NCBI GenBank assembly: GCA_032717465.1
Contig: CM064665.1
Span: 25,741,011 to 25,805,010, forward strand
Length of the DNA: 64,000 nt
Reading direction: 5' to 3'
From: Coenobita brevimanus
Lineage: Eukaryota; Arthropoda; Malacostraca; Decapoda; Coenobitidae
Shown in pieces: positions 1 to 10,270 of the stretch. The position numbers were made by a program, and so were the translations under genes. Within the stretch, counting starts at the first letter, position 1. Every line of letters starts with the position of its first letter. The notes under the pieces are model-generated. The model was not told where the DNA came from. It worked only from the letters and a program-made list of their open reading frames with translations, and did not search any database.

Positions 1-240
1 TGTTGACTGCCCGGGAGCCAAACCCCTTCATATTTCCCTGCACCTCACCATGGGGAAGGGTCCTGGTTCAGTCCTGGCAAGGGGCTGTCTACCACAAGAG
101 GGCACCAGGTTAGTCAGTGGTATATGTACTGTACTGTACCTGCAGGATGGCCCCATAGAAGTTGCTTACTTGTGTTTGATGGGTCTGTTCAGCTGGTAAG
201 ACTGAGGTTAAGCAACAACAACATTAACAACTGTGTTCTG
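1..240 (+). repeat. Dispersed SINE-like repeat with CAA-rich tail (copy 1)
   Basis: This stretch shares wording with 4480-4750: a TACTGTACTGTACCTG motif, then a GAAG-TTGCTTACYTG block, a GGTCTGTTCAG-type block, and a tail of AACAACAACA. A shorter piece is at about 610-700, and related pieces lie at 4150-4400, 11215-11370, 55855-56000 and 56195-56260. No ORF is convincing. The family is dispersed and non-coding, so it behaves like a SINE or MITE, but I see no clear pol III boxes and cannot name it. Confidence 0.5.
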
Positions 241-2160
241 TTCAGTAAAGTTACATTGTTTACTGAACCAACCTGTACTTTGTAAAATACGGCATAGGGA
301 ACAGCTGCCCTCACACAAATTAATAGACTGAGTCCTGCCAGGGTGAACCAAAGACCTCCATGCATGATGCAGGGCAGCATGAGGAGGTACTACAAGACCC
401 CATCCTGATATCCACCCATTGGAAGTGTCCTTAAATAGTGATGATCAGGTTCACCTAGTAAGGCTTAGAGTAGGACATCACCCAGCTTAGATATGTGTTG
501 GTTGTGCTCAGCTTTTAGAATAGATCCACACAGTACAACACACATAATGGAACACTGCATAGCACATGCCACACTAAGACACAGACACAACATTAATGGT
601 GGGGGGAACATATAGGACAATCTCCCAGGGGTCGTTGCTTACCTGCAGTCGATGAGTCTGCTCAATCAAACGGACCGGTGCTGAACAACAACCTATATTT
701 TGTCTGTGAGGACGAAATCTGTTGTGTCCATTATGTCACCACTTGAGTCCTTCCAGGCAAACTTCCTACTTTGTTGCTTTTGTAAAAGCTGTTCATCACC
801 ACAAGAATGTAATTTTCACAAACCTCCAATTACCCACTCCAACAAGTCCTACAGTCAGTAGTCTGTCCTGCCTTTTTCTTGCCCACTTTTGCATTACAGT
901 CTCCTCACAAATGTATACTGGGTTTTCTATTTTTTCTTTAATAATAATAATAATTTTATTCGGTTTGGCATACACAATCAGAGTGTCACATTAAACGTTG
1001 AAACAATTGTTTATAAGTACCAGCATAAGTACCAGCCATGCTTGACAGCAACCAATGATAACCCAATAAGGCCTCTGTGGCGCATCTCCATTGGGGTCTT
1101 TCTTATGGGATCAGGATTAGCTGGGGGCAAGAGCTGGTAGTTAGTCTTATTCTAATGGTAATCTTAGCATAAGTTATATTAATTTGCAAGCACAGGAATA
1201 TAATAAAGAATATTAGTATGTTGGCAACATATTTAAACTAACATTGAAGTGTTTAGTAGTACAGTAATGCTGTATGTCAGCATCTCTGACAGAGGGTGCC
1301 TGTTGAAGGCATCTTTTCAAAGACGCTGACATATTTTTGTACTACTAGACACTTTCAAGTCAATGTTAGTTTAGTTGTACAAATATACAACGGCATCTCT
1401 GAAAAGATACCTTCAACAGGCAGCCTGTATCAGAGATGCTGATGTATTTTCATGTTACTGCTGCATGAAACTGTTCTGTCTTCATAGGCTGATGATGGAG
1501 CAAATACAGTTAACCCCCTTTTTGCATGGTTAATACATTAATAATTACCGCGCTGAAAGAATTGCTCAAAACGTACCGTACAGCAGAAACCATTGTTTTT
1601 TATTAATGTGTCTAAAGAAATCGAAAATTTTTTCCAAAGTACTTCTGGCCATCATGAAAAATGTTGACCCTCTCCCAGGTCATTTATTAAATTCATTGTA
1701 GTAAACATACAACCTTGAGGAATGTCACTGGCTCACTGGGCATAAAAAAATGGTTACTTCAAGTGTACACTGCTGTAAATAAGTAGGATTCTTCACTAAT
1801 CATGACAGGGTATAGAGTGTTGTTTGGCTGGCTGTTGGGGAATGCGGGGTATCGGATGCCAAGGGGCTGAGGAAGAGGGGGGGGGATAAGCAGTACCTCT
1901 GACGCCTTGTGGGCTGAAGCTAGGTCTCAAAACCCTCAAAACTGCCACCTCCTCGTCATCAGAGGCTGATCTTGGTGAGACTGATGCTGCCTTGTGCCAG
2001 CACTGTCTTTGGGTATGTCCATCTCCCGTTGGGCACAAGTGAACTTGTACACTACCTTCTCCATATTGTCGCGTACCAAAATTTTGATATATCTTTACAT
2101 CGAGAGAGTTGCGCTGCCTGCTCGATTTTTTTTTTTTTCTGTTCTTTCTCACTGTCCTTA
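241..2160. other. Non-coding flank without recognised gene
   Basis: No conserved coding sequence is seen on either strand; the short ORFs have no recognisable domains. It contains a SINE-like piece (610-700), a TAA microsatellite near 943-956, and the interleaved inverted repeats at 1235-1446. It lies downstream of the DCLK stop codon on that gene's strand. Confidence 0.5.
1235..1446. repeat. Two interleaved inverted repeats (A-B-A'-B')
   Basis: Arm A (1235-1262) is complementary to A' (1339-1373, with about 6 extra bases), and arm B (1272-1326) is complementary to B' (1391-1446). The order A-B-A'-B' means both hairpins cannot form as simple nested stems at once; on RNA this is a pseudoknot arrangement. 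It may be a foldback/MITE-like element or two overlapping ones. No ORF is present. Confidence 0.6.
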
Positions 2161-2161
2161 T

Positions 2162-2470
2162 CATGGGTGCTGAGTGGTCAGCATCACTGACTGTGAAGCT
2201 GCCGGCCCATTAGCGCCAGGGTTTGAATCCTGGTGTGGGTAGGTGGTGTCACTCGGTTCAGGTGTAAATCCACCCATAATGGGTTGGCAGGTAATATGAG
2301 TGCCTAGGGTAACACCTATGGAAGGTAACTGTGGTAACCTGCAGTGGTCTTGTATACACGGATATTGGGTGAAAACCTGTCATAGGCTCAAAGGCCTAGT
2401 TATGAAGATATGCACCACAGCTAAGTGCCTCATGGCATATGCCCTCACCTTTACTTTATCGTCTAGTCAT
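2162..2470 (+). repeat. tRNA-derived SINE (Ser/Leu-like head)
   Basis: The head resembles a class II tRNA, with a box A-like TGCTGAGTGGTCAGC and a box B-like GGTTTGAATCC at about 2220-2230. It continues into a tRNA-unrelated body and a TG microsatellite at 2488-2514. The head cannot be folded into a complete tRNA with confidence, so it is called a SINE rather than a functional tRNA gene. Confidence 0.6.
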
Positions 2471-2487
2471 CTAATATACTATAGCAG

Positions 2488-2514
2488 TAGGTGTGTGCGT
2501 GTGTGTGTGTGTGT
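2488..2514. repeat. (TG)n microsatellite
   Basis: A run of GTGTG units directly follows the tRNA-derived SINE body and may be its tail. Confidence 0.8.
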
Positions 2515-2519
2515 TTTGG

Positions 2520-3571
2520 GCAGCCGAAACTACACATTCAGATCGCACCAAAATTGGCAAAAAAATCGCAAAAAATTCACTAATGTGAAAAATCTTGGTC
2601 CCATCACGATTGAAAAACTTTTACTATATTTAATGAGCGATCACATTTTGACCAAAAAACGTTGCTTCCAAAGCCCGGCATAGGATCTCCGTAGAAGTTT
2701 TTGCCCAGAGGTAGAACGAAAATAAACTGGGATCCATTACCGAAGCTGCAAATAACACGATAAATTGGTTACCTGGAAAAAATTCAAGCGACAACGTTAC
2801 ACTAGAACAGCACATAAACGTGAGAGCCCTCTGCAAGAGCAAGTGCGAGGGGTCCGAAGGGCCCACGAGCGCTTGTTAAATACTAAACCTCTTCGCAGTG
2901 TCGATCATTTGTTTTTTTTGCAACCAACTACTACAGAATTTTTCTTTTCTAGCGTGTGGCATATGTCCTTCCTTAACCCTTCCTGCACCAGAAGCTTATG
3001 TGGGTGTGTGGGAAGCCATGGCAGACCCATTACCATAACACTACTTTTAACACATGGGACTCACATAGCATGGGATAACAATGTGTGTGGCAGCAGGTCA
3101 AGGTTGCTTCAGAGGGTGGGGGAGTGAGTGAGGAGGCTGCAGTGTGTGCATGTGTGGAGGTCATGTTGGTGCACATCACTTTGTGAGTTTTGAAGGTCGG
3201 CGTCCAGGATGGGAGAGGGTTTGCAGCCATGAGTGGGAGTTGTATCATGTACATTTCTTGCATAACTATTACTGTACTGTATTTTCTTAGCTCTAAACAA
3301 ATTTTGTTGGGGTTGACTTTACTGCTTGAAACAAAAATCATGCAAAAAGATCCCATGGAAAACGAGGATCCACTGTACCTTCCATTAACTTATTTTTTTT
3401 ATCTCTTACTCTATTTTGTTTTTAGACTTTTATGCTGTCATTTCCACTAAAAGAATTCTTCCTCATCACCACTTAATTGTTTGTTGACCAAAAATCATCC
3501 ACTATGTTCCTTTCCTTATCCTCCCCTTTGCTTCTGTGGCACACTACAAGAAATCCTCCTTTTAGTCAGGA
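2520..3571. other. Non-coding, no recognised gene
   Basis: No domain is recognised on either strand. The segment ending near 3375 in GGATCCACTGTA resembles the terminal sequence of Tigger-type mini-elements (CAGTGGATCC reversed), but its partner end is not found. Confidence 0.4.
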
Positions 3572-3785
3572 ATGTGTTCAATCAATCAATCAATCATTTC
3601 CTGAGGCACCCCATGGGATGCATACGGCCTCGATGAACTCTTTTCACCATTATTTGTCTCTTGCCATCTCCTTCAGGTCCCACCAACACTTCTCTCCCAC
3701 TTCTCTTTTCATTGTCCTCAACCAGGTTTCCCTCGGCCTACCTCTTCCTCTTCTTCCTCTAGCAGTACACTCTGGCACATCTTGT
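3572..3785 (-). pseudogene. LINE 3' end fragment, C-terminus of RT ORF
   Basis: Read on the minus strand, it encodes a GRGRPRETWLRTM-like block, then a WW-containing segment and an EAVCIPWGA-like ending, running into a (TTGA)n tail at 3576-3593. This is the usual C-terminal end of an APE-type non-LTR retrotransposon (RTE/CR1-like group) with a short-repeat tail. In-frame stops interrupt it, so it is a truncated dead copy. The clade is not certain. Confidence 0.5.
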
Positions 3786-4149
3786 ATTAAACTGCCTTCT
3801 TTTCTGTATATGTTGGTACAGAAAATATTAACTCATTCATAAAACTGATGGTGTAAATTGAGGGGGACTGTATGTAGCAATGAAAATTTAATTGGCAATT
3901 TTTCCCTGATTTACTGTGGAGTTTAGAGCAATAAAGAATGTCAAAATAGGCAAGTTGCTGTTTGTGACCATTAGATAAATAGCCAAGTCTAATAATTACA
4001 GGTTTAGACTACTGGATACTACAACCTAAAATTTTAAATAACTCTGGTCACTAAACAGGCTTTTCCCATTATGTCACTGATTCATTAGAATTTTACTAAC
4101 CACCGAGACACTGACAAGGAGCCTATAGTAGTAATGTTGTGCACCCTGG

Positions 4150-4750
4150 GTTGTTACTTTTGCTTAACCTTGATTTGTCTGATTAAGTGGACCCACTGAC
4201 CACAGGAAAGCAACTGCTGTTGTGGGTCTGTCCTAGAGGTAAGAGTGCAGTGTGCATGGGGAACCTGCACCCTCTTGTGGCACACTGTGCCTCACCAGGG
4301 TCGGACCAGTGTCCTTCCCCACAGCATGGTGCAGGGAAATATGAGGTTTGACTCCTGATTGGACAGGTACACTCCACCAACAGCACACAGTGCCACCACA
4401 TGTAGGCTGGTTGTCAGCGCCCCAACCCAAATGGACTTCAGCAGCAGTGGTGTCCACCCACGAGCCAGACTTTCTCACACCTGCACCTCGCTGTAGGAAG
4501 GACCCTGACATAACCCTGTTGAGGTGCTGCCTGCCACAAGGGGGTGCTAGATACATACAGTACACAGTGCAAATACTGTACTATTGTAGGCCTGTAAGTT
4601 TGATCTTCACAGGCACTGTCTACCAAAAAGGGACGCCAGATCCCTACATGGTTTATGTACTGTACTGTACCTGTAGGACAGCCCCACTGAAGCAGTTGCT
4701 TACCTGGTTTACCCAGACAGACCAGAGTTTTACAACAACAGTAACTGACC
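4150..4750. repeat. SINE-like CAA-tailed repeat, two facing pieces
   Basis: The first part (about 4150-4400) is in the opposite orientation to the second (about 4480-4750). Both carry the blocks seen at 1-240, including TACTGTACTGTACCTGTAGG at 4662-4681 and ACAACAACAG at the tail. Long ORFs here have no domain and follow from low stop density, so they are not called as genes. Confidence 0.45.
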
Positions 4751-5449
4751 AACATATTAACTCCTTCAGTCCATTAACATATTTTATTGACGTATTCTTG
4801 CTACTTTCAGTTTATATTCAACTTAAGGAAAAAAAAAATGGTATTGAAGAAGGCATAAGTGATGCCTATATGTAACTACTTCTGTTAAAAAAACTCTCCA
4901 AAACTTAATAAAACTGTCTGGAAGTGGCAAGAATAAAATAAAAAATATCATGTACCGAAGTGATTTAGGTAATGTAAACAATGAAAGCACCCTTGTTATT
5001 GTGTGTGGGATATGCACTGTAGCAGGTGATTTGCACATGCTTCTTTGATGGACATCTCCTCCATAAACACTGAAGCCAAGTTTTAAGTGCAATATTGTAC
5101 AACAAATAGTGCTAATTACTGGCAGTGAAACAGGATGAATTAAAAGATGCTTTCAGATCAATGGTTCATCTAAAAATTTATTGATAACTTATATGACTGG
5201 CAAGTAAATCATAACCAGACTACAAAAATAATGGGCTTGTGAATTATTACAATCACAAACACAATATTCTGGATGTTTAATACTTGAACTTGCTTACACT
5301 GCACCAGTAAAATTTTCCAGAAAAAGAAAATCTCACAAATGTGCTTTACTCTTCTCATAAAAGACAACTCACAAGCTTATATACATATACTGCATTTTAT
5401 AATACTATGTACTACCAACACAGCATTACAATACCTTTGCAATTTTCCT

Positions 5450-5480
<31 letters not shown>

Positions 5481-5902
5481 GTTGCCCTGTGGAATTATAA
5501 ATGCCAAAGGCATTCTCTGCATATCCATCCTTTGTTAAAAATATGTACAATATATAGTAATAAATAAAGGCAGTCTCATCATTCCATAAAATATTACAAA
5601 GTCATTCACCTTCATATAATAAAATACACACTTGTTATAAACTCATCAGTAGTGCTATTGTGAAAGAACTCTTAATATATTTTCATGCTGCTTTGATTTC
5701 CATGCAGTGAATATAAAAAGGTCCCTTTTCTTTAAGTAAATTACCTTGACATTAACAATTACTTCTGCAATAGTAACTGCTAAGTAACGCCAATTCTATA
5801 CCGTATTTGTAACTATAAAAAAACTGAACACAGAGAATACTGTAATAAAAAATGTTATGTGGTTCTACCCTCCAGAGTCTGAACTCTACACTGTCCAAGT
5901 TT
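4751..5902. other. A+T-rich non-coding flank
   Basis: No gene is seen. An A run lies at 5455-5480. On the DCLK strand, AATAAA-type signals occur (TTTATT on plus, for example near 5176), so part may be DCLK 3' UTR, but the polyadenylation site cannot be placed. Confidence 0.4.
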
Positions 5903-5904
5903 TA

Positions 5905-7246
5905 CGAGGTCTGTGCAAAAAGAAACCAAACTTTTTTAACAGCACACCAACAAGCTGGCTTAGGGTGACCGCAACAGGACTGCTGTGTAGCGGTGACTGA
6001 ACTTTAGTTTAACACTGGCCGCATCACTCTGCGTCACTTAGTCATCAACGAACATGCACTCGAGTGGACGTGTGCATAGTGGAAATTTGTTCCAAGCTGA
6101 ACAACGAATGATCTTAAGGAGCAACGTGTTTGCATGAGTCTGTTTGAAATTGGGAAAAATTTTTCCGGTGACTTTTCAAATGTTATAACAAGCTTATGGG
6201 GAGGACTGTTTGAGCCGTACAGTGTCACAAGTGGTTCCAACAGTTCATTTTTTTTTTTTTATGATAATGAATGGAGGAAGGAAAAACAAAGGAAAAAAAA
6301 AATAAGTCCATGTGCCTAAAGGCATCCTCCATTCATAAAATATTTATAACACCTGGATTTAAACTGAAGTGGATTAAATGTTTGTGGGAAACAACTCCCA
6401 GGAAGTAAATTTCAGAGAGTAGTAGTTCTGGGGATAAAGTGGGAAGAACATCCACCAAAGACGATCCCAAATCTGGACGGCCTTCCACGTCAAAAGACGA
6501 CGATCACATTGAGAAAGTGTGTGGCTGTGATCCATGAAAATCACCACCTGACTGTCCGTCAAGTTTCCGAAAAAGAAGACATCTGTAGAAGTTCATGCCA
6601 CATGATTTTAACCAAAAAACTGAAGGTGCATCATGTTGCCGCACAGTTTGTGCCATGCCTCCTGACAGAGCGGGGGGGGGAGGAGAAAAAAAAAAAAAAA
6701 AGTCAGCTGTTTGATTGTTCAAATGCTGATAATAAAGGTTTCTAAAAAAATGTCATAACAGGTGATGAAATGTGAATGTATGGCTATGATGTTGAAACAA
6801 AAAGACAGTCAGCGCAATGGGTTGGAACAATGTCACCACTTAGGGGGGGAGGGGAGAAGAAAGAAAGAAGGAAAGAAAAATAAAGACAGTCAAATGTTAC
6901 GGTGATGTAGATTCCCTTTCCCAGAAGGGCATCGTTCATCATGAGTTTGTTCCACATGGTCAGACAGTCAATAAAGAGTTTTACTTGGACATCCTCAGGC
7001 TGAAATCAACCTTGAAAGGTCACTGATTTCAGATGATATAAGAGATAGAAGAAAATTTGGCAAGTGCACTAAACACAAGTTCACCTAAGTGCATGTACCT
7101 TGATGACTAAGTGACATGGCGAGATGCAGTTAGTGTCAGACTAAAGCTCAAAAGTGGCCACTACACAGCGTTCCTGTCCTGACCAAGCTACACCAGCTAG
7201 TTGGTAAGCTATTTAAAATGTTCCGTTCCTTTTTGCACTGACCTCG
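5905..7246 (+). mobile_element. Degenerate mariner element with terminal inverted repeats
   Basis: The left end CGAGGTCTGTGCAAAAAG and the right end (reverse complement CGAGGTCAGTGCAAAAAG) match at 17 of 18 positions and are flanked by TA at 5903-5904 and 7247-7248, the mariner target duplication. Subterminal sequence also matches in inverted orientation for more than 100 bp. The interior carries broken transposase. A 10-base direct repeat ACACTGTCCA lies just outside both ends (5887 and 7248), which is unexplained. The element lies 600 bp downstream of the DCLK stop, possibly in its 3' UTR. Confidence 0.85.
6430..7020 (+). pseudogene. Mariner transposase remnant
   Basis: In pieces from several frames one reads the mariner order: a GRPSTSKDD-like linker, the second helix-turn-helix region with HLTVRQVSE, then VITGDE, GYDVETKRQSAQW and IVHHEFVPHGQTVNKEFY. 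These are hallmark blocks of mariner transposase (first catalytic Asp in TGDE). The D37 block near the C-terminus is missing, poly-A and purine-rich insertions interrupt the frame (about 6250-6350, 6680-6700, 6842-6880), and stops are present. The copy cannot make transposase. The purine-rich insertion at 6250-6340 is bounded by AATGGAGGA and its complement. Confidence 0.8.
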
Positions 7247-7248
7247 TA

Positions 7249-7846
7249 CACTGTCCAGGAAAGCATATGTCACTGGGGATGGGAGGAGAAGAATCCTGTT
7301 CATAGCACCAGAGAGCAAAGCATCTTCTCACTTTAAAAGAAATAAGAATGCTCATCTCTATAATAACCAACGACAACATTATACTGTAACTGATTCATGA
7401 TACTGTATATAAGAAACCTAAGTGCTTGCATAATTAATACAAACCAGCTGTGATCTCATGATGCTGTCCTAATATTCACCATTGTACTGACATAAGGAAG
7501 AGTACTAAAGATAAATTAGCTTAGTGAGCATCAGAGGGATTTTCATCCTCTTATGGAGTACTGTATCACAAAAGTATCAACTTATAAAATATACACATAC
7601 AAGAAATGAACTCCACATTACTAATTATTGCTGACATGACTGACAGAACTAAAAGGGATGAATACAAAGAGATCTATCTGCTCATTTATGATATACATCA
7701 GAGGGTATTTCCAGATTGTAATGAAAGAATATGAAACTATAAAAAGGAACAGGTATGCCTATGACTTAATTCTTGCAATGCAATGAGTGAGACATGAGTG
7801 GTGTGTTCAGTAATCCTAGTGAGCACCAATTGGTGGGCCAGGCAGC
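7249..7846 (-). other. Probable DCLK 3' UTR start
   Basis: This sequence directly follows the DCLK stop codon on the minus strand. No coding potential or repeat family is recognised. The UTR's extent is inferred only from position. Confidence 0.4.
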
Positions 7847-7972
7847 TCAGAACACCTGGCTGCTGCTGCTGCTGGTGAACAAGCTCAGACGAGGGCTGCG
7901 TGGTGGACTTGACACCTCCCGAACTTCATTCTCCCAGCAGAGGCTGTGCTTCTCTTTATCTAAGGCAGTCAC
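7847..7972 (-). CDS. DCLK: Doublecortin-like kinase, last coding exon
   Basis: This is the terminal coding exon of the host kinase gene. A splice acceptor (TATCTTCAG on the minus strand) precedes 7972, and 41 codons run to TGA at 7847-7849. The exon opens with VTALDKEK, matching the TALDKE segment that follows the kinase domain in DCLK proteins. It then has a Ser/Pro-rich stretch (SSPPRSPR), a run of five serines and a short end QVF. In animal DCLKs this C-terminal tail restrains or tunes kinase activity; that role is family knowledge. The tail is shorter than the vertebrate one. The preceding coding exon is at 23095-23205, so the intron is about 15.1 kb. Phase 0 agrees with that exon's end. 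Confidence 0.85.
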   Translation of the reverse strand: MTALDKEKHSLCWENEVREVSSPPRSPRLSLFTSSSSSQVF

Positions 7973-8491
7973 CTGAAGATACATATCATTTTATTCAGTA
8001 CCTGCATCACACTTAAACAACACAGTACATACTAAGGCCAATTTGTACATTTATTTAAAGTCTCATAAGATTTTCTCAAACCTGAAAAAGTTTTCTTTTT
8101 GCATTTGGGAACAATCAAATAGACATCACGATAAGGGAGTAGTGCGTAGACCTTCTTGCTGAATGGGTGAGCTTGAGAAGTATGTGACTGGCCTATTTTA
8201 CCTAGTTCCCAGCATAACAACACCACTTGGCAAAGATGCAGTAAAACCCCTCCTCTAGGCTCCCTTGGGGGCGATGACACCCCTATATAGAGACCCAGAG
8301 GCTCATGTAGACCATATACACAGAGTGGGTGAAACAGTTACATAACTGTTCTCAGCTGCAAAACCAAACCTGATATACCAAAACAAATGTCTTGTCACCT
8401 GCAGGTTGCTACAATGCCTGGACAGAGTTACGTAAAGAGGAATGTTTCCACAAAACAAGCCAGATATCTTGGAGGGTAAAGTTGCCAATGG

Positions 8492-8640
8492 GGAGTGGGG
8501 TAGCTCAGTGGTAAAGCGTGTGACTCTAGATCACTAGGTTGAGAGTTCGCGCCTCACCCAGGTTGCTGCCTTTGCTGGGAGGGGTAGCGCTCTCATGCAA
8601 CCTTAGCAGGGCTATATGATATGTCTAGGTCTAGCTCGGG
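8492..8640 (+). repeat. tRNA-derived sequence, probably SINE head
   Basis: A tRNA-like stretch carries box A TAGCTCAGTGGT and a box B-like GAGTTCGCGCC. The D-arm region, an anticodon stem GTGA/TCAC with loop CTCTAGA, and a T-arm region can be drawn. The anticodon would read CTA, complementary to the TAG stop codon, and box B deviates from the consensus. It is therefore more likely a SINE head or tRNA pseudogene than a working tRNA. It continues into an unrelated body to about 8640. Confidence 0.6.
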
Positions 8641-9001
8641 GAAGTAATCCCAAGGCTGCCAATATTCACACTTTTATAGAGCAGCTTTGTATATACCCAG
8701 AAGCAACCTTGGTTATTAAGGGCAAGTTTTTTACTATAATCCCCACCAGATTTTATTGTCAAAGCATGACAATATTTTTATTGCATCACTACACAGATTC
8801 CACTCTTGAACTTTTGACACAGGGTGCAGCACTGGTACCTATTGAACTGCTTAACTCACTAAATGAGATACTTCAATATTGTATTATCTTACTTGAAGCC
8901 ATGGTTTTCCCACTGGGTACAAGTATGCATTTTAACATTTTTTAATACTATACAGCTACTAATACTATACAGCTACTAAGCTATTACTGTAATTACAAAC
9001 A
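8641..9001. other. Non-coding intron sequence
   Basis: No gene or known repeat is recognised. A short tandem duplication (ACTATACAGCTACTAAT) occurs near 8947-8980. Confidence 0.4.
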
Positions 9002-9528
9002 TTCCTTGAAAGCAGTGATAAGAAACAGGGAAGTGAGCATGGAAGTGAAAAAGTTACTACATGACAGTATTGTGATACCAACTCTAACGTATGGAAGTGA
9101 AGCTTGGACGTTGTTGGAGGGACACAAGTCAAGAGTGAGAGCAGTGGAAATGAGTTATTTAAGAGGAGCCTGTGGAGTCACATGGAGAGACAGGCTGACA
9201 AATGAGGATATAAAGGAGCGTTGTGGTGTGGATGTGGATGTGATAGGAAGTGTTAGGAGGAACACACTGAGGTGGTTTGGCCATGTGGAGAGGATGGAGG
9301 GTGAAAGACTGACGAAGAGAGTGTATGTGAGTGAGGTGGGGGGGGGAGAGGTAGGGGGACACCGAGGATGAAATGAAGGGATGGGGTGGAGAGCTATATG
9401 AGAGAGGGGGGTGTGAGTTGGGAGCAGGGCAGTGAAATGGCAGGGGACAGGGCGGCGTGGAGGCGATTTGTTTGTGGCCACCCCGAACGGGATTGAGGCA
9501 TCTGGCAATAGATAGATAGATAGACAGA
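9002..9528 (+). pseudogene. LINE family 1 fragment, 3' end with (GATA)n tail
   Basis: This is a 5'-truncated copy of the most common LINE in the window. It encodes the post-RT region: TLTYGSEAWTLLEG, a MSYLRGACGVTWRDR block and RRNTLRWFGHVERM, typical of the C-terminus of APE-type non-LTR retrotransposons. The frame is lost in the G-rich stretch near 9340. The 3' UTR ends GGCCACCCCG...TCTGGCAAT followed by (AGAT)n. Other copies of the family are at 14172, 26382, 31210, 45329 and 58205/61510. Confidence 0.75.
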
Positions 9529-9529
9529 C

Positions 9530-10270
9530 TACTCTACATGCACTTTACATACCACACAACGTATCCCATTACATACAGGGGTTGACGCCAGCAAGGGCAT
9601 GCGGCCAGAAAACTTTGCCCCCGGTACCTATATAGTGGTGGAACTATTGTGGCAAGGTGTGACGAGGGCTCCACCAGCATAGATTCTGGTGCCGGGATGG
9701 GATGAGGTTCAACCCGCGCTAGACGGTACAGGGCATTGCGGTTCCCAGGCTGCTGCTTCTGCCCAACAGAGAGGAGCTCGGACCTGGGAGTAGTGCCCCA
9801 GGAGGCTGCCCTATCAGTGGGTGTATAATGGCAGGGCAGCTGCAGTGCCCAGGCACGCATGGAGGGTGTCCTGTAGCTGTCCTGGCAGGGTGCCCCAAGG
9901 CCAATGCCACACCCAATGATTGTGGCTGGTGGGCTATGGGTCCCAGATCCCATGCCTAGGCTGAGGACTGTGTGGGTGGGTGGGGCCTGTCGTATGTTGC
10001 TCCCCAGTATTTATTCTTACCAAATTATGGCTAGAAAGATCTTCTAAGCACACCTGAGGAAACTAAATCACCTAAGTGGATCAGAGTGGCATCATGGAAT
10101 GTGGGAAGTTTGAGGGGGTAGAGAAGGGCAAGTAGTTGAGGCACTTAGTGGGAGGTGGGTGGATGTGGGATGTGTGCAGGATGTAAGGTATAGAGGAGGA
10201 TCAGCCAGAATGATTGCTGGGAGGGATGCACATTACAAGTTGTTTTGGCAGGCTAGGGCAGTTAACGCAA
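9530..10270 (+). pseudogene. 5' end of a second LINE family (UTR plus endonuclease start)
   Basis: The sequence is colinear with 62283-63000: CATGCACTTTACAT, ACAACGTATCCCA, CCAGAAAACTTTGCCCCCG, CCTATCAGTGGGTGTATAATGG and so on. It then encodes a start of an endonuclease domain (SWNVGSLRG) near 10090-10120 with stops straight afterwards. It ends near 10270, so only the 5' UTR and endonuclease N-terminus survive. It begins just after the (GATA)n tail of the preceding LINE. Confidence 0.7.

Noticed and set aside
4348..4875. 175-codon plus-strand ORF
   Set aside because: It lies in dispersed repeat sequence and the translation has no recognisable domain or composition of a real protein.
8492..8565. 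Functional tRNA gene
   Set aside because: The anticodon would be CTA (reading TAG), box B deviates, and the sequence runs on into a SINE-like body.
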